From Anseranas semipalmata (Eukaryota > Chordata > Aves > Anseriformes > Anseranatidae), in the NCBI GenBank assembly GCA_013399115.1, contig VXAA01002967.1, positions 317,429-381,428 of the forward strand: a stretch of DNA of 64,000 nucleotides, in the 5' to 3' direction. Below are positions 26,383 through 36,500 of the stretch, one piece after another (the stretch's first letter is position 1; every line of letters begins with the position of its first letter). Both the position numbers and the translations under genes were made by a program. The notes under the pieces are model-generated. The model was not told the DNA's origin, did no database searches, and saw only the letters and a list, made by a program, of their open reading frames with translations.

Positions 26383-26990
26383 AATTGCGCCTGACCAACT
26401 TGATTGTCTCCTATGATAAAATATCTGAATTGGAGAACAAGGGAAGAGCAGTGGATGTCATTTATCTCTACTTTAGGAGGGCTTTCAACACTGTCTCCCA
26501 CAGTACTCTTGTGTACAGTCTGTACAAGTGAGGATATTAGGGTCTGGACAGGTGGACTGTTGATCTCCTGGGCTGTATCAACAGTGGCACAGCCAGCAAA
26601 TTGAGGGAAATGGTCATCCCCCTCTACTCAGTGCTTGTCCGACCACATCTGGAATACTGCATCCAGTCTTGCTCCCCCAGGAAAGACGTGGATAACCTGA
26701 AGCAAGTTCAGCAGAAGCCACCAAGATGGTTGGGAGCTGAAGCAGCAGCCCCAGTGAGGAGAGGCTGAGGGAGCTGGGCTTGTTCATCCTGGAAAAGAGA
26801 CAGCTTTGAGGGAACCTAATAGCAGCCTGCAAGTACTTCAGAGGATCCAGAGGTGCTGGACAGGAGGACAGGAGACAGCAGGCATAAAGGAAAATACAAG
26901 AGGTTTTCAGACTGGCTTAAGGAAAAGTTTTTTCCACACGAGGACATTGAAACAAGCAAGTAGGTTGCCCAGAGAGGTGGTCTGGTCACC
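26383..26990 (+). mobile_element. Second CR1 LINE fragment, older and deleted
   Basis: In the same orientation as the copy 1.2 kb upstream. It contains a degraded polymerase-region reading (GRAVDVIYL, then FNTVSH), which jumps to the downstream CR1 block (QPANLRKWSSPSTQCLSD-like, in a shifted frame). It then continues into the region corresponding to GGCTTGTTCATCCTGGAAAA and CAGGTTGCCCAGAGAGGTGG-like 3' sequence. The usual CR1 terminal segment is absent, so it is truncated at the 3' end or broken. It is more diverged than the 23.8 kb copy. Boundaries are approximate. Confidence 0.82.
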
Positions 26991-27899
26991 ATCAACAGCC
27001 ACAAGTCTATATATAAAAATGGGGAGGCATTTTCAGGTTTTAGATTGATTAAAGAAAGGAAACTTTTGAAATAGGCATGTATATTAGAAGTTTTTTTCTT
27101 TCTTATCAAGGGCAGCTTGCACTGAGAAGGTTGGAGATTTTATTAGAATAAGTTTTGAGATACAGGACATAAAATAGCAAGATCTGCTTTAGAAAAAAGT
27201 TGTTAGCAAATCTTTGTATCTGATTGCACAGATGTCATATGCACTTGGTCACAGTCACCAGGTCTCAAATGTGTTTTCTGGTGTTCATCAACAAATGTCA
27301 TACTGTCTATGGCTGTTCAGTAGCCCAAGCTCTGAAAAATAGGTGGCTGAAATGCTGAACTTAATTTTTAGTAGGGAGAAAGAGCAAACAGTAGGTTTCC
27401 CATTGTTATTCCCTATAACGGCTCACTATGCCATTTACCTCATGCCAGAAGGGCTTAATCTCCTTATTTTTATCCCCCTCCTCTGTTCTTTTTTGGGTGA
27501 TCTTCTCTCATAAAGCATAGCTAGTGCCATTCTATTCCTGACATGTCTTGGCAATTCAATTGGAATTCATATTTTGTATATGAGCAGAGAAACCAAGCAG
27601 CAGCTTGTAGGTTTCATTCTACAGGATTTTGGGGAAGACTTTGTCTAGGAAACAAAAACAAAAATATCACAAGTTGTGATTGATTCAAAAGTTAAAGGAA
27701 ATAATACCAGATTAATCAACAGTCTAGGCTATAAAGATTTTTTTAATAAGTTTTCCAGCTGTTTAACCAATGGATAATTTTTCTGTTTATTTTCCTGTCC
27801 TCCACTCCCAGCTACTGCTCACGTGCTTCCCCCAGCCAAGTCCTGGTTCCAGAAGTAGGCTTTGCTTTCATTTATAAAACAGGCAGGTGTCTTTGTTAC

Positions 27900-28215
27900 T
27901 GTGCCACTTGACGTGGCAATGCTGAAAAATGTCTAATGATGGAATTTGAGGAACATCTTGCTGATAAGAAACATTGCATCCACACCCTTCTCTTGTTCCT
28001 GCATTTAATTAGACAAGTCACAACTACTTCCCTGTGAAATATAAAGGCCTAGAGAAGAATATATTGTCTTTATTGATCCAAGTTGAATTCTCTTGCCTCT
28101 CAGTCTCGAACACACTTCTGTCATCAATGTTTCTTTTTTTGTTATTAAAAGGTTACTGCATGCAGCTTTTGCATGACCTTTATTGGTAACTTTTAATTAG
28201 ACCTCTATAGAGGAA
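27900..28215. promoter_or_regulatory. Candidate conserved non-coding module
   Basis: Dense, non-repetitive sequence with many recognisable factor cores. TGCCAC/GTGGCA is an inverted repeat at 27902-27918 containing TGACGTGG, an ATF6/XBP1-type core. TTTAATTAGAC occurs at 28004-28014 and again at 28192-28202 (homeodomain TAATTA). CTTTATTG appears twice, and the perfect palindrome CTGCATGCAG is at 28156-28165. There is no open frame or repeat identity. This is inference from motif texture; conservation was not tested. Confidence 0.3.
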
Positions 28216-30089
28216 AAAAGAATGCAGATACATATATAGATTTGGAAAAATATGTATGTATATATATGTATGGCAATAATCCTTCCCGCTGAAGTAATGC
28301 TGTACGTGGAGACATCCTCACTAATAGTTATAAAAGTTTAAGGTACTAATTTTCTGAGTTTTTTTTTTCTAAAAACTTTCAATGTTTAAATTATATGTAA
28401 TTCTGAAAGTTCAGTTAGGCCAATCTACCCGGGTGCACATTTTGTTAGTAACAATGGGAAATTCTGAAAATCCATGTTATTGTTGCCTTAAATTAACAGA
28501 TGTTCCAATCCAATAGATTGGAGGTGAGAAGTGGCAAGAAAATATAGTTAGTGAAAGGAAACAATTACCTTTTACAAGAGGGGTCCCTCACTTGATATAT
28601 TTTTATACTGTATATCAGTATCTCACTTCTGCACCTTGTCTACACAAGTAAAAACATCATATACTTTGTTTCAGAATTATTAACCATGATGGGCTTCCTA
28701 GAGATTAGGTACCAATCACCTTAATTTATTAAATACAACTTTAGCTAATAAGGAAAAATGCATTTTAATTTATACCTTTTTTGAAAGTCTTGAATGTTCT
28801 AACCCAACAGACGCTTCCCCTGTGACGTCTGTCTTGTTTGCACAGATTGTATATCACAATCCTCCTCTGTCTTTGCATAAGTGCTCAATGACTAACAATT
28901 TGTAATAGCCATTATGTTTAACTGTATGTTGCCTGTAACTGTGATGTGATCCATTAATAGATTATATTTGTTCACAGTCACAAAGAAGAAATGTCAACAT
29001 GTTTGTAAAGCTGTCTTTGTAAGATGACTTAAACCTTTAGCACGTTGCGATACTGGTAAATGTGAAGTGGTGCTGAGACAAACATTATTTGGCCAGATTT
29101 ATTTTGAAGGCATAGTGCTGCATAGTTCAAAGCAAGTATGCCTGCACAGTGTTTCAGCTTTTTTTCTTATACTCCACTTTAGCAGAGCACAAAGATACAA
29201 GAGCGAAGACTTGAAAAGGAAACTGATTATTTTGTTTTATAGTCAGGCATCAGGTAAGTAAACATTTTTGAAATAAAAATATCTAAATCCCCAAACAGCA
29301 ATTATTTTCTGAAGTATCTCTGTTATGATTTCATTCTCTTCTTGTAGGCTTCATTTTTATGAGGACTCATGTTAGGCTTTCGATTGTGCTTCAGGGAAAG
29401 AAAAAGATGTACTCTTGGAAGGTAGAGCTAAATGACTGAGTATTAGGAAAGAGATTTTTCTAACCGTAACTCTGTGGTTTTTACTGTTATTTTGGGGGCA
29501 TTGTTGTCTCTTAACATTAGCAGCTAGTGACCATTCCCTTTGAGTCTGTCTTAATGAGTTGGCCTTGGCGTTGTTCCTGCATTAAGCCCCAACCACTCTT
29601 TATTTTCTACTTATGAGCATCTGTTACCTTGTGTAGCCATCCACCTGCAGTGGCTTTGGTCTGAAGCCATTGCACTGAATCTGTACCCATTGATTACATA
29701 CTTTTGATTTAATTGGGAGTTAATTGTGTGACGGATGCACGTAAGTAGGGATCACTAAACGTGTGTGTGTATGTACGAGCGAGCTGAGTGAGTATATTTA
29801 ACTGTACACTCTTGCTTGGGTCCTGTTGTCACTAGCTAGCTGTCTTTGCAGAAGAGACAATCAGAGGCATTTCCTACTAAAATTTCAGTTGGCTTGGGTG
29901 ACAAAAAGAAAAGAAGCTTATTGCATCTTTCAGCAGTCTTCCAGTATCTCATTCCAAAGAATGGTGAGAAAAATAGTAGATTGTGAAATGCAGTTTGAGT
30001 TTCCATTTGTAATGATATTTCTTAATGAGAAATTTCTGAGCTCGCTAGTGCGGGGGAAAAATAAAAAATAAATAGTTCTCTGTCCTTGT

Positions 30090-30245
30090 AGGTGGGACTT
30101 CTGTCAGCGTACCAAGTCGGACTGGCTCACCGCAGGGTCAATACCGGGCTGGTCTGATGGAGGAGGTGGCAGAGGGAGGGTTTCTGCCGAGCGGGGAGGC
30201 TGGCAAGATTGCAGCATCTCCCTTTCGCTCACATTGGCTTAAACT
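30090..30245 (+). other. GC-rich open segment with acceptor-like start
   Basis: A GC-rich patch stands out from AT-rich surroundings. A T-rich stretch ending CTTGTAG precedes GTGGGACTTCTG. One + frame stays open for about 49 codons (WDFCQRTKSDWLTAGSIPGW, then a Gly-rich stretch) to a TAA near 30241. It is not recognisable as any protein family, and no donor was identified. It could be an alternative terminal exon, a non-coding RNA exon or chance. Confidence 0.2.
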
Positions 30246-31306
30246 TGTTACAGCAAGCATTTAACTCGCCGATACACTTTTCATCTATCTCTATGTCTTC
30301 AGACAGTACTCCTTTTAGGTTGATTTTGTAAGGGTTTGTGAAGATAGCGATGTGTTCTCTACCACTGACATTTCGAGCTGCGCCTTCAAATGGTACGCAA
30401 TTGATTTTTGGTGTTTATGATTATTGACCTGAAAATACCTACCATAAGGGCAGTTGATCAACTGATCACTCTTTCTCCATCACCCAGAAGATCTTTGGGT
30501 TGGTGCTTTTAGCAAAGACAAACAGGTTCTTTTCATACCATGTGTGTCCTTACGTTGCTACACACATTGCTGTATTTTCAAAAGAGCTCAGTTGTTCATG
30601 GACCTGCAGCCATGTGGTAGTACTAGATTTTGGTATATACTCAGCTCTTGAAGTGTAGAGATTTGGAACTGATACTGCTCCCGGATTGAGCCTATAAAAA
30701 GTTTTGTGTTTTTTTTGTTTTTTTGTTTTGTTTTTTTAATGAACAAACAAAGCAACTGTGTTTATATCTTGACTTCTTACATAATTTTGAAAGGCTTTGA
30801 GTGTTGGAAGGCTGGAATTGTTCCCCTGGCACCTCTCAGTGTGGAAGGAAGGTTGCTTTACAGCCAAGTATAGTATCAGGTTTGAGCTCTGAGCTCAGCT
30901 CTTCCTTAAGTGATAATTTGAATCTCGGTGTAGCCTTAGTAAAGAGTAGTGCCATGATACAGAGCTATTCTTTGAAGTGTGCTTAGAATATACTGGAGGT
31001 GTAATGATTTAGCTGTAAAATTAAGATCGTGCTTAAGACAATGTAAAATAGCTTCATTTGGGTGTTAATGTTCATATAAAGGTTTAAAGAGACTGTAAGA
31101 GGAAAAACAGTGCAACATAATTTCCGACTATAGATAGAAAGCATCATCAAAACAGTTTTTAGGTACATATCTTTTCTTTCTCAACAACTGTTGGGTGTAA
31201 TGAGAGGAAGAGGGAGAAGATAGAACAATTAATGCACCATATGTACAAAACAGAAAAAACGGTCTGTAGGTGTTATACTGAACAAGAATTTGCTTTAGCC
31301 CCATCT

Positions 31307-31324
31307 NNNNNNNTTCTTTTGCCC

Positions 31325-31357
<33 letters not shown>
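31307..31357. repeat. T29 homopolymer beside seven unresolved bases
   Basis: Seven Ns at 31307-31313 are followed by a short T/C stretch and then 29 Ts at 31329-31357. On the minus strand the run is poly(A). No attached retroelement could be identified. Confidence 0.9.
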
Positions 31358-31638
31358 GGTAACTAGTATACTCATTTGTATTGCATTTTGGAAGACTTGT
31401 ACCCAATAATGGATACTTACCATTTTATTGTAAATTGTTTTTTTGTTGTTTTTCCTTTAAGCTAAAAAGAAAATTATATTAGGACTTTGTATCTTTTGGC
31501 AGCCCTTCCTTTCTTGCAGAAAATATGTTTCTGCATGGTTTAACCCTACATATATATGTGGGATGATTTGAAATCCATTCATTATCAAGCAACAAAATTA
31601 CACTACATCTTAATTATTTGGGGTTGTGGTGTTTTTTC

Positions 31639-31675
31639 TTTTTTTTTTTTTTTTTTTTCCTGGAAAAAACTTTAN
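31639..31675. repeat. T20 homopolymer followed by a single N
   Basis: Twenty Ts at 31639-31658, then CCTGGAAAAAACTTTA and an unresolved base at 31675. The segment after the N (CTTTCCTGGAAGAAAG) partly repeats the one before it, so a local assembly stutter is possible. Confidence 0.85.
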
Positions 31676-31799
31676 TTTTTCTTTCCTGGAAGAAAGCAGC
31701 TTCCCCTTCAAATCTTGCTAGGACACCAGCTGCAGATGAGAATGAGCTTCCATATTTAATACATTCTATTAACTTCACACATACAAACACACGCTCACT

Positions 31800-32030
31800 C
31801 ACTCGCACACCCCAGTGTCACATTATAGGTGAACAGGCCCTAATTAAAAGCGCACACCATCTGCCGGTGTGTGGCAGCAGGGTGGGACTCCATAACCATC
31901 CCGATTCCTGTGATTGAAATGTATTATTTATGAGCTCAAAAAGAAAATGCGCCTCTTGGCTGATGGAGCCTGCATTAGGAGCTGGATAGCACCATCTAAT
32001 GGTACGGAGTGATGCTGGCTGGTGGTCCTT
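31800..32030. promoter_or_regulatory. Candidate homeobox/E-box enhancer module
   Basis: A compact non-coding block with TAATTAAAAG at 31841-31850, CACCATCTG at 31855-31863, TTTATGAG at 31927-31934 (posterior HOX/CDX-like core) and CACCATCTAATGG at 31990-32002. The repeated CACCATCT and the mix of E-box and homeodomain cores resemble vertebrate developmental enhancers. It lies about 1.5 kb upstream of LYRM4 exon 2. Conservation was not tested, so this is inference only. Confidence 0.3.
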
Positions 32031-32818
32031 CATATTCCTCCTCTGTCCCCTCCACCAGTATTTTGATTTTTCAGCAGGGGGGCGGTTATGATCGAGTTTC
32101 AGACAATTTTGTGGCTCGTGTTTCACTTCTATACAGGATAGAAAGCAGTTGTTGAAACGTTATACTATTTGCGGTGTTTTCAGAGACCTTTTTTCTTCTT
32201 CCAGAGCCACGCATAGGGTTTTACTTTCTGTAGTAAAAATGGTACTGATGTGTTGATAGAGAATTGGGACATTATCAAGATAGCTGAGCGGGATCAGTTT
32301 ACTGTCACTTCTCCTTCTGTCCTCCAAACAACTGTGTAATAAAAGCATGTAAAAAGCAGACTGCTCAGTCTGAAAATTTTATTTTAATATTGAAATGGGC
32401 CCAATTTTTTATTAACCAATACACTGCAGACTGCGTAAAGGTTCTTACTGGCTTTAGTAGAAAGGGGAGAGTTTCAGAGATGACTGCACCTTTGGATCTT
32501 CCTCTCTGAAAGCAGAAACCAAAAGCTCTCCCTGCTTGCAGGGATCAGACCTGTTACTGCTTGGGAGTGGGGAAATGGATGAGGAGGTGTAGGACTGAAA
32601 GGTGAAATACGCTTTGGCAGGGGAAGAAAGGGGTGGCAGAAGGAACCTTTTTTGGTGTGGTTGTTCCATTAGTCTACCTTTGACTGCCAGATTGGAAAGC
32701 CTGAACTAGTTCTAGCGTATAATGTGTTTAGTGGTTAGCATTGAGACCAATGACCTCTAGAATACTAGGAATAAAAATAATCACGCTGACGCAAAATCAT
32801 TTGGGAGATGATTTTTTG

Positions 32819-33089
32819 GTTCTTTTTTTCTTTTTCTTTTTCTTTTTCTTTTTCTTTTTCTTTTTCTTTTTCTTTTTCTTTTTCTTTTTCTTTTTCTTTT
32901 TCTTTTTCTTTTTCTTTTTCTTTTTCTTTTTCTTTTTCTTTTTCTTTTTCTTTTTCTTTTTCTTTTTCTTTTTCTTTTTCTTTTTCTTTTTCTTTTTCTT
33001 TTTCTTTTTCTTTTTCTTTTTCTTTTTCTTTTTCTTTTTCTTTTTCTTTTTCTTTTTCTTTTTCTTTTTTTTCTTTTTTTTTCTTTTTT
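32819..33089. repeat. (CTTTTT)n hexanucleotide tract
   Basis: From 32830 to 33069 a C recurs every sixth base with five Ts between, giving 40 perfect units. Imperfect longer T blocks sit at both ends (T7 at 32823-32829; Cs at 33073 and 33083 with longer T runs). The strand is pure pyrimidine over about 270 bp, with its complement (AAAAAG)n. It lies in the presumed LYRM4 intron 1, and its end is about 355 bp before the exon 2 acceptor. Open frames of alternating Ser-Phe or Glu-Lys across it are artefacts of the repeat. Confidence 0.97.
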
Positions 33090-33445
33090 AAGGTTCTTGA
33101 GCTTTGCAGTATCCAGGCTGGGAATACAACAGTATGTTTATAGCAATAACAAGCAGAGCTATAAGGACTTGACTGATATGTCAAGTATGAAGTTCTCCCA
33201 CAGCATCTTTCAGTAAAATGATTTTTTTAATTAAAAAAATCTGATCATTGTTCAACTCAGGCAAGACGAGACCCTGAATAAAAAAAAATACATATCAAAA
33301 AAAAAAGGGGGAGGAGTGGGAACTGGGCAAGTGGTGTATGTGTGTAGATTTATTACAAAAAAAAAAACAGTATGTTTTAAATAATGTTGAAATGTCATAA
33401 ACTGTGGCACATTTATGAACCTGTCTTCTTATTGTTTATGTTTAG

Positions 33446-33566
33446 AACGTATGCCATCAGAAGAATAAGAGATGCCTTCAGAGAAAACAAGAATATAAAG
33501 GATTCTGAAAAAATAGAAGAACTAGTGAATAAAGCAAAAGCAAACCTAGAGATTATTCATCGGCAG
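33446..33566 (+). CDS. LYRM4: LYRM4 (ISD11) coding exon 2, internal exon
   Basis: LYRM4/ISD11 is a small mitochondrial matrix protein. It binds and stabilises the cysteine desulfurase NFS1, and holds acylated acyl-carrier protein through its LYR motif, in the ISCU-frataxin Fe-S assembly complex. This exon has an AG acceptor at 33444-33445 after a T-rich stretch and a GTATG donor at 33567. Its first base completes an Arg codon begun in exon 1, so the upstream intron is phase 2. Forty codons follow and the downstream junction is phase 0. It encodes [20 protein letters not shown], then a helical segment ending NLEIIHRQ. Compared with the human protein as I recall it, this is residues 30-69 with no indel and about 28 of 40 identical. 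The family Phe (F40) and Arg68, reported mutated in human disease, are kept. The LYR tripeptide lies in exon 1 and is not seen. An ATG at 33384 in the same frame is intronic and is not the start. Confidence 0.95.
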
Positions 33567-36500
33567 GTATGTTTATTTTAGCTAAGAGATGTATAGTCAG
33601 TAAACTGGCTTATGCCATTACAGGTGGAAAATTAGTTACTTGCTCAAAACATCTCTGGATGAACAGTAGTTTTTGTATGTCTGAGTTGGAGAGGATGGGA
33701 AACATTCATTTATCCATCATGGTTGCAGCAGGGGATTTAGGGATGCTTGTTTCAGCAGCATGAAAAGGGCTTGCTATCAAAAGTTTATATGTTCTTCTGT
33801 TACCTTTTCTGCTGTTTATTTTACTACCTCTGTCTATCTCTTTACTCTGTTCCTCTGCTCTGCCCTCATTTTCCCTTGAATTTGTTTCTTCTAGCTCATG
33901 TATATTAGATTTCCTTTCCTCGTTACTTCTTCCTTCCATCACAGTTTTGGAAGAGTGGCAGTGACAAGCACTCCAAATAGTCTTGTCTTCTGTGGTTGTT
34001 TTTTCCCCGGCTGCAGATACATTACTAGAACAATAGCAGAACAAGACAATCCTAAAGTGAATTAAGTAAATGCTGGCTAAATGTATGTCCAAGCAGCGTG
34101 ATAGTCATTGGCAGTATTTTTATCTGACATGGTCTGAGTAGCATTTATAGCATCTCTGTTCCTTCCACTGGGTACCATATTTAGATATGAACTATACTTC
34201 ATTGAACTTTAGTTAATTTGTTTACTACTTGTATATACCCACTCTCTATCTACAGTGACCACTGGAAATTTGAACAAAGAAAGCTTCTAGTGCTGAACTC
34301 TCTAAAAGCACTTGTAATGCCTAAACTGTCTCTGCTTGGCAAGTCTACACTTACTGATACTGGTTGGAGCTCAGTAGTATTTCTATTAAATATTAAATGA
34401 ATATTCCTTAAGCATCTGGTCCTCCAAAGTCTGTTTTAATGTGGTGCTTTTTACAACCAGCAGGTCACTTAGCCAGATTCTTATTTCAGTAGGAAGCTGG
34501 GCCCTTTGATTTGAGAATAAAGTATTAAAATTTTGATGTAAGTTAAATTATTTCTTTGGAATTTCTTTTCCCAGGACCAGGTGTTGTTTTGTGCTCCCAT
34601 AGCTTTGCTATCTTTTTTTAACCAAACAATTCCTAATCTTGTGTTTAAAAAAAAAAAAAAAAAAAAATGTTTCTCGAAGCAATTCTGATTGGATTGATTC
34701 AGTGCAAGCGTATTCAAATGCCAGGGTTTTGTTTTGTTTTGTTGTTTTGTTTTTCTCATACTTGTATGAGATGAGTAGCATTTCTCAGCTCTTCTTGTTG
34801 AAGTTTTTCTTGGAGATTGCCTCTCTATTATGCAGAGAATTATTATGCAGAGAGTAGAGACTGGAGAAAATAATGAAGAAGAAAGGTAGCAAAAGATAAC
34901 GCACGGGGTCCAATTCTGCCACTTGCAGAAATCTGCATCAAAAAAGTAACAATTTGTGGTTGTGGGATCTCCCATAAAAAATGCTACAGAAAATCTGTTC
35001 TGGATTGTAATTTAGAAAAAGTAGGCATGTCAGAAAATTGCTCTGTGATGGATGTGAGTAAAAATGTAAACATATCTTTGATAAATCAGAAAAACATTAA
35101 TGAGGCTATCACAACAACTATTTGGCTGTGAAATAGATGACTGAATTGGTACTAAATTTATTTATGGTTTAAAATATCTTAACTAGGACCTACTTGGCAC
35201 AACTTTTTTATATGTCAAGTACCTCGTCTTTCTGAAAAGAGTTCAATGTCAAGGTATCAAAGCACTAGAAATAGGTGGGAAATACTGGTCCTGCTTTATA
35301 GATACCTACCTGGGATGCTGAAATGAGGACCCTGATTCGTAGTATGTTAATGTTTGGGGTACCCCAACCTCATACAGGTAGAATTTGACTCTCTATGAGC
35401 CTAAATAAAAAGGGCAGTTCTAAGTTAGATGCTGGATAAGACTTTCTAAAATAAAAGCTTTCAATCTGTTTCCTTTGAGAAAATATGGTTCTTTTGATTC
35501 ATCTGACCCATAATAGGTCTGGGACAGATTTTAAAATAAAACTCATCTCTTCTGGATGAGTCCTGTGAACACAGAGATGACCTTGTTACTGTAGATGCTG
35601 AAAAAAGATACCAGTTCTCTAAAACAAGAGTCTTGATGGGGGGACTCTGTCCCCTCTACAATGTGCATCATGTCTTGAATCTTTTATGAATTTCTGTTTT
35701 AGCCTAAAGATCATCCCTTAGTATCAGATAGGTCTTTCAGCTGTGTTGGAATGAGTAGGAAGATGAGGCAGGCTTGATCTCTGACTAGTATGCCCACTCA
35801 CTGTCCTTTGTAAAAGAGTAGTTGGGTTTAAGGACACTTTGCATTCACTGGTTGGTAGGGAATGTTTTGAATATGCATAAACACATGCACGTGCCTGTAC
35901 ATACGCAGATATCTTTAACAAGCCTGTACGTGAACAACGGGTAATATCATAAAGCAGCCTGTATTTTTGCACTGGTAAATATGTTCTATACCTAATACTT
36001 TAAGCAAGATCATGGCAGCAATAAAAAATTAGACAAGATTTGTTACTTTCTCTTAGTAAGGATTCTGCTTTTTTCATTACCAGTAAAATCATTTTAATTT
36101 GCTACTTTTTTTTTTTTCCATTTTGCTACTTTATAGTAATGGCAAATAAATCTTATAAATAAATCTCAACTCAAGATTGAGAGAAATCCTGGAAAGGCAC
36201 ATTCCATTCTACAATGTCATACTTAATTCTTGCTTGAAAATGTTTTATATGCAGGTGTAAAATTTTCAGGCAGGAAGATGTTCAGAAACAGAAAGAGCAC
36301 ATAGGGTTCTATTTCCCTTTGATTCAAGTTCCACTTAAATTTTCTGAATATGAAGATCTCACATATGTTTTATTTTTACAAACATATAAAACTCTAGTGT
36401 TTAGTACAAATATATTAAATACCTTATAAACTGTTGTCAAGCAAATGGCATTGAATGCCTATCTTTCTGTATGCGTTTGTTCTTTGAAGGGTGTCTTTGT

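Larger units (their letters stand above)
9930..33445 (+). other. LYRM4: LYRM4 intron 1 (inferred extent)
   Basis: The stretch between the CpG island and exon 2 has no recognisable coding exon. It is stop-rich on both strands, AT-rich and littered with homopolymers and CR1 fragments, as expected for a bird intron. The exact 5' end is unknown because exon 1 is not in the readable sequence. If exon 1 lies in the gap, the intron is about 23.5 kb. The first few hundred bases (9930 to about 10150) are still CpG island and may hold 5' UTR rather than intron. Distinct elements inside are listed separately. The remaining stretches, including 10.2-19.8, 20.3-23.8 and 28.3-30.0 kb, show nothing I can name beyond short open frames of chance length. 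Confidence 0.7.

Noticed and set aside
32741..33184. Open frames of 111-139 codons made of Phe, Ser-Phe or Glu-Lys repeats
   Set aside because: They are translations of the (CTTTTT)n microsatellite in different frames, not proteins.
33384..33445. ATG at 33384 as the LYRM4 start
   Set aside because: The sequence before 33446 is intronic with an AG acceptor at 33444-33445, and the family start and LYR motif belong to exon 1.
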